Positions 32,866-44,477 of a stretch of 64,000 nt of DNA are shown here, piece after piece. A program made the translations under genes and the position numbers. Location: positions 14,838,001-14,902,000 of the forward strand of contig OY821777.1 of NCBI GenBank assembly GCA_963682175.1, read 5' to 3'. The notes under the pieces were generated by a model that was given only the letters and a program-made list of their open reading frames with translations, was not told the DNA's origin and searched no databases. Positions within the stretch are counted from its first letter, which is position 1. Every line of letters starts with the position of its first letter. Source of the DNA: Triglochin maritima (Eukaryota; Streptophyta; Magnoliopsida; Alismatales; Juncaginaceae).

Positions 32866-33592
32866 CTCAAGGATAATCTTGTGTTTAGATATGATTAATT
32901 GATTAGTTATAATTTAAGAAACAAGCGTACCTTATAACTTCTACTTCTTTGGTCGCAAAATCGTAATTTGTAATTCGATCCTCTCCCCGTATGAAAGTAC
33001 AATTTAGTATTCCAAATGTTGGAAAAAGTCTAAGTGTATACAAATAAAAAATAGGATGTCAAACATAACAAAATGTTAATTTTTTGATATTTTATCTTTT
33101 TTTTTATAATTCCATGAGTTTGATGGATTAAGTGAATTGCTAATGGAAGGTCAAAGATTGATTCAAGGGACCAAAAATATATTTTTGTTTTTATCTTATT
33201 ATAAAGTCAAGATCAATTTGACGACTAGAGTTTAATTTGCGAATGTTTGAGATCTATTTTAGGCATTAAATGAGTTTTAATTGTTTTTCTCTTAACATAC
33301 GGTTAAAATGGATTTGAGAGACAAAAAAAGAGCTAATCAATGAGTTGTTGAGATTTGGTTTGAATGACCAAATATACAATATTTAAAAATATGGACAGTT
33401 ATGATTTGTAATATGGCAAAATTAAGGGCTTAGATTATCTGAAAGGACTAAGAAAAACAAGAGGATGAATAGTCATTTACATGACACTATATATCTATTT
33501 ATGATGCGTTGATTTTGTAAATTCATATTTTATACTTCCTAAGATGACTAATTCACATAATAAACTTTTATATAAATAAATATTTCAAGATT
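32866..33592. other. AT-rich intergenic sequence
   Basis: I see no recognisable gene or repeat. Confidence 0.4.
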
Positions 33593-33810
33593 TAACATGA
33601 ATGTACCCCTCCGCCCTGGGCGCCCGGGCGGGGGGGCCACGTGGCCCCCTCCCATTAGATTTAAAAATAAAGATTATTTATATATAATTAGGATAATGTA
33701 TTAAATAGGTAAATAGAATTTAATTAATTATGTATTATAAAATAATTAGAAAAATATTTTATAATTAATTAACAATTTTTTGACTTACTTAAAAAAATCA
33801 AAAACAAATT

Positions 33811-34080
33811 AAGCCTCGATTCAATCGTCTCGTCTTTAGTGAATCACGTGCGTACTGTAGGTCCTCGATGCTTGAGAAGTCCAAGCCTCGATTCAATCGT
33901 CTCGTCTTTAGTGAATCACGCGCGTACTGTAGGTCCTCGATGCTTGAGAAGTCCAAGCCTCGATCCAATCGTCTCGTCTTTAGTGAATCACGCGCGTACT
34001 GTAGGTCCTCGATGCTTGAGAAGTCTAAGCCTCGATCCAATCGTCTCGTCTTTTGTGAGTCACGCGCGTACTGTAGGTTA
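33811..34080. repeat. 72-bp tandem repeat upstream of the Harbinger transposase remnant
   Basis: Copies begin at 33811, 33883, 33955 and 34027 (the last partial), exactly 72 bp apart and nearly identical. Each contains GAATCACGYGCGTACTGTAGG. The TCACGCG core is the complement of the CGCGTGA repeat upstream of ORF1 in element 1. A CTATAAATG TATA-like box follows at about 34090, and the start codon is at 34140. Confidence 0.85.
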
Positions 34081-34139
34081 CTTCTCAGAACTATAAATGT
34101 ACCCCTCCTGGTTGGTTCTCTCTCATTCATCTACGAACA

Positions 34140-35166
34140 ATGTCTTCACCCGATAACTCTTCCAGTTGGAAGTCTTCATCATCTTCAACATCCAATGACG
34201 AAGTTTACGACCAAGTGTTGAACTCCTTAACGGAGTATGTCTCCCAAGTGGTGGACCAACGTCCTAAGAGACGTAGAATGCGAACTTCGAACCCAGATAG
34301 AGATAGGGAGCTTGGTTACAACCGTTTGATTGCCGATTATTTTTCTAACGACCCTGTTTATCCTGACAACATTTTCAGGAGAAGATTTAGGATGCGAAAA
34401 CATGTATTTCTTCGCATTGTGAGTGCCATTGAGGCGTCTGAAGGGAGTGGTGCCATTGTGTGCGTGGAGGGGCCAATATCAAGGGCGTAGTGGCAATGCC
34501 ACTCTTGTTCTCGAGGCAGTGGCGTCGGCTGACTTGTGGATATGGCACTCGTTTTTTGGCACACCAGGTTCATGCAACGACTTAAATGTCCTGCAACGAT
34601 CTCCGGTTTTTGACGACGTAATGGAAGGACGAGCTCCACCTGTGAATTTTGAGGTAAATGGTTCTCGATATAATATGGGATATTATCTTACTGATGGTAT
34701 TTATCCAAAATAGGCAGCATTCATTCCGTCCATCGTTCATCCACAAACACCGAATGACAGGTTATTTGCTGAACGACAAGAAGCAGCACACAAAGATGTA
34801 GAACGTGCATTTGGAGTCTTGCAAGCACGATTCGCAATAGTGAAGAAGTCATCTCTTGCATGGAGTAAGATTGTACTTAACAAAATAATGACAACTTGCA
34901 TTGTAATGCATAATATGATAGTGGAGGATGAACGTAATTCCTTCGGTAATTTTGGAGATTGGAATGAATTTGTTGAGGATCAACCTGGAAATTCCGTGAA
35001 CGACGCGGTTCGGTATTCCACTGACCGTGTATTGGATATTACCAGGTACTTGAGAAGGAGAGATCAAGTGCGTGATCGCACCACACATTTGAACCTTCAA
35101 GCCGATTTGGTCGACAATATATGGAACGCTTTGGAGGAAATGCGTCTTGATGTATTTGAAGTTTAG
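34140..35166 (+). pseudogene. Harbinger transposase remnant (DDE_Tnp_4/HARBI1 type)
   Basis: It starts MSSPDNSSSW after a TATA-like box and reads through RFRMRKHVFLRIV. A deletion near 34430-34450 then joins it, out of frame, to GQYQGRSGNATLVLEAVAS. The missing segment (roughly 120 residues by comparison with the family) includes the first catalytic Asp block. The second half keeps DLWIWHSFFGTPGSCNDLNVL, NMGYYLTDGIYP, DVERAFGVLQARFAIV and MTTCIVMHNMIVEDE, but a TAG at 34711-34713 replaces the expected Trp after YPK. It cannot encode an active enzyme. Confidence 0.88.
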
Positions 35167-35550
35167 TATTTATGTTTAGTATTTAAGCATGTATTTTTAG
35201 TTTTAGTTTCTAAATTTCCGGTTAATGTACTATGTAATGTAGTTTTCTAATTTTTAATAATATTTTCGTATTTATTAATTAAATGTTAATTAAAAACGAA
35301 TGATTGTTGATATTAAATAATTACAATAATGATTATTAATATATTTTGTTGATTGTTGAAAGAGTTTTGGAGAGAAGAATAAAAATAATGACGTGACAAC
35401 AAATACTGTAGCGTGACTTGGTGGATTGGGTAATAGTTAAGGATTTTGTAGGGGGTTGGTTTGTGCTGACGTGACAGAGAGAAGATGACGTGGCTGAGAG
35501 AGAAAGCAGGGCGCCCGGGAACTGCCTGGGCGTCGTTAATGATGCTCTAA

Positions 35551-36109
35551 TGGGGGGTGGAGGTGAGGGCTCATCGCGACCCCATTGGTGGGCCTGGGGC
35601 GACACGCCCCTAGCTCATTGGTTTTTTGTTAATTTCGTTTTTTGTTTTGTTTTTATATATATTAATTACATTAAAATTATAATTTTTTAATTTTATTTTA
35701 TAAACGGTTGTATTAATGTTTTTGCAAATTAACAATATTTTTTCCAATATGTATTTTAATATTTTAATTATTATGATATGTAGTTGTCAATTATTATTTA
35801 TCAATAATAATTTTGTGATTTTAGTCGAAATAGTTATTTTTTAATTAGATTAAGTAATTGTAAAAATAATTTATTATGTTGTTTGTGGATTGTTGTTGAA
35901 AGAATAAAAAATAAGATAAAAAAAATGATGTGGATGAGAGAGAATGTTGAAAAGTCATGTTGTGATAGTTGAAGATTTTTGTGTTAGGTTGGATTAATGT
36001 TGGACTGACGTGTAAAGAAAGAAATATTAAGTTGAGTTAATCAATGAGCGTGACAGTGGACTGACTTAATGAGTTCACTTCGGGACGATTTAACGATGAA
36101 AAAGTGTTC
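35551..36109. mobile_element. Harbinger-related MITE next to element 2
   Basis: The left part is GC-rich (GGGGTGGAGG..GCGACACGCCCC) and the right part has GACGTG/GCGTGACAGTGGACTGAC motifs, ending GATTTAACGATG..GTGTTC|TTA. The layout copies element 2 without a coding region and abuts it at the TAA. The termini are weakly matched. Confidence 0.4.
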
Positions 36110-36111
36110 TT

Positions 36112-37655
36112 ACATTGGATTCTTGGACAAAAGATTTCAAATAACAATATGTTAACAAAATTTGTTAAGAGTCTGCGTGGTCTTAAGCTTCTAAATTTCT
36201 ACCTATTATTCTACCTAAGCCCAAACGTTGGTCGCTAATCATGAGCTACCCTAATAAACAATTATGGCCATAGCCTCTCCTTTCTGAATTATTGGTATAT
36301 ATGTAAACCGATTTGAATGATGCATCGGTAGATTCAATGATTGCATGTATTGCATGACTTGAGGGTTTAGTGACGAGGATTAACAAAAAATGCATGCAAA
36401 AATTAACCAATTAAATAGCTAACTAATAACAAATGATTGTTGCTGAATATGATGGTGCGTTTGGCGAAAGGACTTCAGGATTAGACTCCAAGGAGAATCT
36501 TATTTTTCTTAAAATCTACAAAAAACGTAATTTAGTGAATATTGATTTTTCAATTTTTTGTTTTGATGTTCATGGTATTTTTTTCCAATTTTTGTTAAAA
36601 TCCTGTAATGATAAAAAGCGGTGTTTATCACTCAGTCGAGTAAAGAGTAATGTTGTGAGATTTCATTTTCTACCTCTGAATCAAAACAAACATAAAAGAG
36701 ATACATATATACTGGATGCACCAATTTTTTTAAAATTTACTGCCACTGCTTAGATAAGAAAAGAACGTGGTAGATGAATAAGAATAGTAAGAAAATTATA
36801 ATGGCACACTTACGTAAACAGCGGTGTATATTATTTGTAAATTTGTAATTATAATAAGTGCAAAGTGGTCAAATCAATAGCCAAAAACCAAAAGGTAGTT
36901 CGATCAACTTTTTGAAAGAAAGAGAAATATATAGAAAATTCAAAATTATGAATTTGAAAACCATATTTTTCTTTTAAAACCGCTCCATTCATTTTGTTGT
37001 TCGGAAATTAATTTTAGGAATCCCTATACACTTTTAAAATCAAGCCTGAAAAGCTATTCAGAAATAAACCCAAAATTTAAAAGAAAAACTCTTTTCATAA
37101 TTAAGCTTGGACTTCACTTAAATTGCTGACCTGGGCCTTAATTAACACCTAGGACAAAGAAAGACAAAGTTGATTGGGAACCAAGAAAAACCATGTGATA
37201 AGCACATACATAATAGGAAATTAGGAGGGAAGACACAGAACCTGCTTTAAGCACTATGGTCTATGTAGTTTCTTAAACCATTTCACCACATAAAAAGATT
37301 CAAAGGTGTGGGGATGTCATTTTATGTCCGGAACACTGCACCTGAAACATAGAATAGAAGATGCTGCATTGGATTCCTCAGCTGACTGCCCACCTTTTAT
37401 GTTTCAATATATTAAGGCAAAGTCTAAAGGAAAATAGACTCAAATCTGCATTTATGTTTGCAATGAATTGAAGATGATAATAATAACAATATGCATGTTA
37501 TTATTAACTATGATTTATTATCAATATTGTTATGGTTAGGGATCTACCAATGATCCATCGTCTCAATCTAATAATGTAAGTGCAGCGATGTTGGTGAAGA
37601 ATGAAGACACAACGAGTGCATGTGATATTCTAAGTAATGATGCCAATGAAGCAGA
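36112..37655. other. Intergenic sequence
   Basis: I recognise nothing here. A 106-codon open frame at 36433-36753 has no domain features and biased AT composition. Confidence 0.4.
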
Positions 37656-37660
37656 CACAG

Positions 37661-39654
37661 TGTAACGTACCCAAAAACAGCGGAAAATTTAAACAATAAT
37701 AAAGACCGTCAACGGTCAACACAAGGCACGTCACGGGAAACAAACTAATATATATATATATATAATATATAAGATACAGACCCACGTGGAAGTCAAACTA
37801 TACAAATGAGTCAACTGTGATTACAACAAAACTGAATATACATGTAATCACTACCTCACAAAAGGAGATATACAATGACAACAGGATCAGATCTCGGGGG
37901 CACCGTCCTCTGTCACCACCTCAACTCTAGACCTGCTCGCTACCTGAAATGCAAACAAACAAACATGCCTGAGTTCACTGAAGGAACCCCGTATACCAAG
38001 CCTCCTAAAAATATAAAAATGAATTTAAAGACAATGCAATACAATGCACATGATCATCCACCTCGGGCCCACAATAATGCCCTCACCGCCTCCGCGGCAC
38101 TGAACCACTCCTGCCACTAGGGTCAAGTCAGTCCACCGCTGCCTCACAAGGGTCAGTCGACACCACTGCTCCCCAAAAAGTGCAGGAAGGAACCCCCGGT
38201 ACACGCCGCCACCCAAGGAGCGAGTCAGCCCGCCGAATACACAACTCGGGTCAGACGACAGCCGCTGCTCCCCCAAGAGCCGCCAAGCGCGCACCCTGCC
38301 GGAACATCCTCGGCCTACCGTTAAACCCTCGCAAACTGCCCAAGGTTTACGGTACACATCCCTCACACCCCGCTCGGTAAGAGAGGCAACAGTAGTACAA
38401 TAATACGCCTTCGTCGAAGGTGAAATCCGTAGCTCTCAAAGCCGGTAATCAACCGTCGCCTCGGAGCCGGTAGTCGACCTATACTCAACGGATCGCGTGT
38501 GGATAAATCCACCAACCTGCGGCAGATCGGTCGACCGCTAAAAGCACACCGGTCGACCGGTCCCCCACACAGTACACGGTACTGTACAAACAAGTCTATC
38601 GGTCGAACCACGCCAACCGAATTACCGACCAATCAGTCGAACAAAAGTCATCTAGCGGTCGACCGTTTGGAAGGTCTACGCTATACATTTTATATACATA
38701 TATATCCAATCGGTCAAACCAGGGTTCGTTCCACCGATAAGGAAAACTGCCTGAATCCTGCCTACAACATTCGGTCGACCGAAACCTACCTTCCGGTCGA
38801 CCGATCTACAAGCACATCACTGCAGGAAAACTGCACGCGGTCGGTCGACCGGATCCAGAGCGGTCGACCGTTTAGATGGTCAACGCTCGTAACCGACCTT
38901 GCGCAGTTCGGTCGACCGAGACACACACTCGGTCGGCCGAAGGCCTGTCTAACCTATCTACTGGGTTTGGTCGACCGAAACAACACCGGTCGACCGGCTA
39001 ATGTAACCCTTTATTTCCCGCGAAATTTGGCATAAACGGTCGACCGTCACACAGACATCGTTCGACCGTTTTCGGGCAGTAAGTTAATATTTATAAATAT
39101 CGGTCGACCGAACCTCACACGGTCGACCGTACAATACATAATCGCCACTGTACAGGCATCATTTAGACGACGTTCGGTCGACCGAGACACACAACGGTCG
39201 ACCGAACCAGTCGTCTTCAACCTCCATCCAGTAGGGTTTTCACCGGAGAAACGGCACCAACGCCGTTCTCTACACTCCCACACCTCTTGGGGAGTTAATA
39301 TGAAGACTTGGCATACCTTTTTGACGGTTGTGGAAGCCTCCCAAGCTTGAGTCACTTCACTCCTCTTCTTCTTCCTTCTTCTCCTTCTTCTCCTCTTCTT
39401 CTACTTCACCTTCTTCTTCTTCTCCGAATTCACCTCCTTTCACTCTCTGTTAAGCCACAAAATGAAGAAAACGTTTCTATTAAAATCTTATCTACTATAT
39501 ATATTCACCTTTAACTCATCACCTCCATATCCTCCAATCCAATACCAACACCTCATTTCTCAACCTTATCTCCTCACCTCTTCATTAGCATGCATAATTA
39601 GGGTAAGTTAGGTTTAGTTTAGTTTAATTTAGGTGTTTAGATTAGGTTATTACA
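37661..39654. mobile_element. Solo LTR (~2 kb) with GGTCGACC palindrome cluster
   Basis: It begins TGTAACGTAC and ends GGTTATTACA, that is TG..CA with short terminal inversion TGTAA/TTACA. It is flanked by a perfect 5-bp duplication CACAG (37656-37660 and 39655-39659). It contains no retroelement protein, so it is a solo LTR left by recombination between two LTRs. A related LTR begins near 62688. The middle is GC-rich, 38529-39202 carries the palindrome cluster, and 39360-39430 is a CTTCTT-rich tract. Long LTRs of this kind are mostly Ty3/Gypsy, but the superfamily is inferred. Confidence 0.82.
38529..39202. repeat. Cluster of ~15 GGTCGACC palindromes
   Basis: The 8-bp palindrome GGTCGACC occurs about 15 times exactly in about 670 bp, often extended to CGGTCGACCG or CCGGTCGACCGG. 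Several one-mismatch forms (GGTCGAACC, GGTCGGCCG) lie between them. Spacing is irregular, so this is not a simple tandem array. Confidence 0.9.
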
Positions 39655-39659
39655 CACAG

Positions 39660-42000
39660 AGCCAACATATATATGTATTTCCAACCATATTCGTAGAATA
39701 TGAATACAAAATAGATAGATGTAGCTAGAAATATCAAATCCATATGGATTCAAAGCGAATATGGATATAATCCGCATCCGTGACAATTTTTTTTTGACAC
39801 CCCTATGGTTTGAGGCATGATATTCATATCACCTCAAACTTAAGAGTTAATGGGCAGCAAATTGTTATAGCCCATTGTTATCATCATGATAAAGGTGCTC
39901 AAAGGAGTTTGCAGTGCTGTGCCTTGCAGACCTAAAACCTTGTTGCTCTCTCCCACCAGATCTAGGGTTTGGGAGGTGGTGCTAATCCTGCTATAATCAA
40001 GGATTGGAATCTTTACATTTTCCTTAGGTTTATAACATTGGTCTCATACGATCGATGTTCTATTTAATCCACTTATTGCATTTTTAATTCAACGTCCCTA
40101 CACACATGTTATACCAACATGTGCCTATCTAGTTTCATTACTCGAAATGTAACCTCTCAAATTAAACCACCCCCCTTGTTAACCTTGCTCCATGTAATGT
40201 CTTATTATTATAACTTATATATGCAATGAATCTTGGATCCTTAAAAAAAACTTATCACATCCATTTAAAATAAGACAACCAATTTGTCTAACAAAATCTA
40301 AGACATAATTGAAAACTTCTTAAAATCACAAAAAAAGAGTATGAGTTAGCACGAGCATGTCTAAGTAGCCAGAGTTATAAAAGTAAAAAGCCTTCTGAAA
40401 AGACAAATAGTAGATACCATTCCCTGGGGGCCTGCCTGGGGCTTTCATAATCTATCCATTTTAGAAGACCTACTTTGATAGTTTAATATTGCTTCTTTAA
40501 TTTCCTGGCAGCAGGGTTTCGAACTAAAACAAAGTACACCACCATGATCAACTTTGGTGCTCTTTTTGCTTGACATAGTCATAGTATAGGATTATGAGAG
40601 AGGTGGTGGGCATAGGGTAGTCATTTAGAGAGAGAATCCCATCAAAGATAGAGGTCTTCATGCATGCACAAGCATGAATGTAGAGCTACATGGAGAGAGA
40701 GAGAGAGACTAGTTAGGTTTTTTATTTAAAAGTTAGAGAGAAAATTGTTGTTTTATGTGATAATTAGTGAGAAAATGGTTGTTCCCGCCTTCCCGGGGTA
40801 GAAATGAAGAGGTGAAATAAGTAAAAATGATGTGCATGGTAACTTGTGATGACTGAGCTGGCCATTTTGGGATTAGCTCAATTAAATGTTGCATATTTAA
40901 ATAAAAGTAGTTGCAAAACAGCTAGGATTGTCTTCTCCTTCTCTCAAGTTTTCAATCATTGTATGTTTACATTCGCTCTGTTACATTGGTTGTATGGGTT
41001 TCGTTACTATTTGGTTTGATGCTAGTATTTCATTGTATTTGTTTACATGTCATTCAAAATTAGGTTTGTTAACTTAGATAGATTGCAAACACTTCAATCA
41101 CCACTGGTAAGTCCTAATAGTTAATGCTAAGCTTTTCACTGTATTTATTAACATGTCATTAAAATTAAGTTTGTTAACACTTCTTTCAACTTATTGGAAA
41201 ACTATACCGATGCAATACCTTAAAATGAGTTATGTTCTCATTCAGTTTTAAGTATGATTTTGGACTTGTGGTTCTCTAGTTTGGTCTAGACAAGCACAAA
41301 AATATTTACTTATATTCCACAAAATAAGCAAAACAAGCAAGTTGAGATTGCTAATTTGTTGTCATTTTGGCGGATTTAAAGAGAGTAAAAGACAACTTGG
41401 ACAACAAGATGAGATAGCTCAACTGACCACTTTAAAAAATCCAAAGAAAATGACTTGTATTGTTCAATTAATATTAGCAGCTTCAAGGTAAGGATTTTCT
41501 TGTCCCTTCTTACACCTCTAAGATCGAGGGGTCAGTTTTTTTATATTTTGAACACATCGATCATTAATATTCTTGATTCTAACAAAACAAAATAAGTACA
41601 CATAAAATTTTGATCTCTTTAAATAATTGCAATCTACCAAATTCATTATTTTTTCTTCTAAAAACTGTAATAATAATATTTAATGTTAATAGAAAATAGA
41701 TGAATTTGTTAATTTAATATGTATTTTAGTTTAATTTGAAAATATAATATTGTTTAAAATAATTATGTAATTTTTTAATTAAATGTGTAATTTTCTTAAA
41801 TAAAAATATAATTTATTAAAAATTAAATAAATACTAAATTCCAAATTGAAATCCAAAAGTAATATATTGCCTAAGAAAATATTACATTACCTTACAAAAT
41901 ACAAATAAATTATGAAATACAAATAAAATATGTAGTACCTATAAAGTACAAAATACAATAAAAGAAACTACATATAGCCACTGGATTCCGCCCAATCTAT
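39660..42000. other. Intergenic sequence
   Basis: At 39660-39810 a GAATATGGATA-rich stretch ends TTTTTTGACACCCCTA, resembling the end of a decayed hAT-type MITE. The rest is AT-rich with no recognisable gene. Confidence 0.35.
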
Positions 42001-44477
42001 GAGTTTTGCTATTATTTTTTGATTATGTTCCGTCTGATTTTCTTTTTCCGGCAAAAAGTGTATCATGCCGAATAATTAAAGAAAAAAGAAATGATGTAGA
42101 GAAAAAAGAATGTAAGGTATCAAGAGGTTTCAGAGCATAGTTAAGGAAAATTGGTGGATGATGGGGAAGGAAAATGTATAACGTACTAGATAGAGAAACT
42201 GACGTGACAGAGAGAGAAACCAAAACACATAAGGGTTGTCCGGGTATGATTATTGATGACCCTAAGAGTACCCAACACATCTATTGTTGTTATTTCATGA
42301 CGATGAAAAACAAAAAAGTTAATAATGAAAATAAGTAAGTAAGTGATAGGTCCACCGTCCACCATCACGCACACAATGACCTCATATTCACAACTCCACT
42401 ATCCAACTATTCTTTGGGGAAGCTCAACCAGGCTCCACCATCTCAACGATTACGTCATGATTAAGTGTTATTGGTATATTTTGTTGTTGTTGGTTACACC
42501 TTACCTTTTATCATGCATGCGACTGAGCCACTAGGTTTCATTGGGGTGAGTGACAAAAGAGGGTTGAGGAGGCAAGGTGGTAATGACTAATGACTAGTCT
42601 GCTTATGTTGGTTGAACCTTAGACACCACTTCGGGAAAAGGGAACTACTGCCTTAACTTCTGACTTCTTTGCTTTCCTTGTTTATTTTGTTTCAACTTTC
42701 ACCTTTTTTTATTCTTTCCACTCTTTGCCGTTTTTGCCCCTACATATGCATGTTTCTTCTTCTTCTTCTCTATAATCCAGTATTTCTCTACTTATCATCT
42801 CGTCAGGTCAGTTTGGTGCACTATAATTATGAAATAATCTAAAAATGACTTATCTGAAAATATAGATAAACTTTACAGTAGTCTCAAGCTATAAGAAAAA
42901 ATTGTGACTTGAATATAAGATTTTAGCGAATACTTTTAAATGCTTCACTCGGAAGCCACCATAGGCGGTGATAGTGTTTGCATCGGATTTTGGTATTTTA
43001 TTTACATTGTAAAGACCTTTTGAGATTTTAACCCACTTGATTCTGATTTCTTTAGATTTTGATCCAAATGTCAATAGTAAGATAAATAGATAAGATTTTA
43101 TTTGACTAGTCCAGTGCAAGAGTGTCTATTTACCTCTACTTATGAGTAAAGTACAATTGGCCAAATCAAATCAAAGAAATCCTAATTACTTTTGGATTAA
43201 CCGTACGAATTCCGAATCCCAAACATGAATTTATGTCACCACGCCTGCTGGCTGTAGGTAGGATACTGAACGTGGCTTTTGTGTATTAATTCTAGTCTCG
43301 TGTCATTTGATGTTCCATAAATATTTCGACATCTCCATCTCTCATTTTTGGTTACGTCAAGTTGTTGTGTTCAAGATAAGGTAACAATATAAATTTTGCG
43401 TTGAACTCAAGTTTTATTTATTCCTCTGTGGGTTGATGTCGGTTCTCAAGTTTTGATTCATTTGGTTACCATTTTCGTGACCCAAGTAATTTAGTTCAAG
43501 ATTTGTTGTTTGAAATGGCTAATCCTTGATGGGTAATTGCGATTTTTTAGTATGGATTATGGAATCCTAATGTGGGTTGTCAAAAGTATGGTTTTTTAGT
43601 TGCAAATTGGCAGACATGTTCTTAATTGTTGTCTCTGCAACTCACAGATTTTTTATTTTTTATTTTTGTTTCCTTAGTTGTTCGTTTGCCCCCGTAAGCC
43701 CACATGTTTTTCTTTAGTTTTCTCAACCAAAAACTGATTTTTTTGGTTTCCTCTGCTGGACATTTTTGTTTTGTGTTTTTGGGTATCGACCAACTTGTCA
43801 AGATTCCTCCAATTCCAACTCCTTCTGTTAGAAAGATGCCTTTTGTCTCTGGTTTTATCCTTTGCTTCTGTTTTAACTCCCAGATTCTTTTGTTTAATAT
43901 ACATGTTTTCCTTTTCTAGTTGATTTTGCTTAGAAGTTGATCCATGAAAGTGAGCAAATATGAGTTTTTTAGTCTGGTGTTTGGACCTGAAACATTAGTT
44001 ACTCCACTGCAACCTCCAGATTTTAGATTTCACAACCACCCCCATAAAATCTTTAAAATCAAACCTACTATCTGTAACTATATAAAAAATCAAATTGGAT
44101 GCCTGTGGCTGTCTCTGGTCTTCTATTATTTGTTTGCATACTTTTGTGGTGCTTTTATTGCTTTTAACCTCACCTGTTATCTTCTTTAAAACATTCATCT
44201 AATTCATTGCCTTCCAAGTGCTTGAAGAAATTCCCCACCTCTTAAACCTTTACAAGATTGCTACCACTCAATCAATTTTCTTCGATCCTGGTCGTGATAT
44301 CTTTTGAAAGGTTTTGGGTTTTTCGAGCATTTGGCCTTAAGTTGCTGGGTAATTGATTTTGTTGATACTGGGTTAAACCTGAAGATTTCCTCCGTTTGGT
44401 ATTGGAAGGATTGAAGCATCGGATTATTTTGTTTCAGATTTTTAGAGTTGTGAATTTGCACTATTCTAGTTCGAAAG
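42001..44477. other. Intergenic sequence and 5' flank of the NPH3-type gene
   Basis: Around 42190-42262 a CTGACGTGACAGAGAGAG motif followed by TATTGATGACCC|TAA resembles a decayed Harbinger-type MITE end. From about 43400 to 44477 the sequence is T-rich and is likely promoter and 5' UTR of the next gene. I cannot place a transcription start. Confidence 0.4.

Larger units (their letters stand above)
33596..35547 (+). mobile_element. PIF/Harbinger-type element 2 (transposase remnant only)
   Basis: TAA flanks both ends (33593-33595 and 35548-35550). The left end is GC-rich with a GGGGCCACGTGGCCCC palindrome and CCCTCCCAT, as in element 1. The right end has GACGTGGC/GAGAGAG subterminal repeats and finishes CGTCGTTAATGATGCTC. 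Orientation is opposite to element 1 with respect to those two end types. The left tip is decayed, so its exact base is approximate. Confidence 0.7.

Noticed and set aside
36433..36753. 106-codon open frame
   Set aside because: No domain, AT-biased codons, no promoter or neighbouring exon.
38499..39035. 178-residue open frame in the solo LTR
   Set aside because: It is a by-product of GGTCGACC repeats (TGRP/STDR peptides) and lies within LTR boundaries.
40770..40850. Possible fourth MULE end (GTAGAAATGAAGAGGTGAAATAAG)
   Set aside because: It resembles MULE promoter sequence only briefly, with no inverted partner or target duplication.
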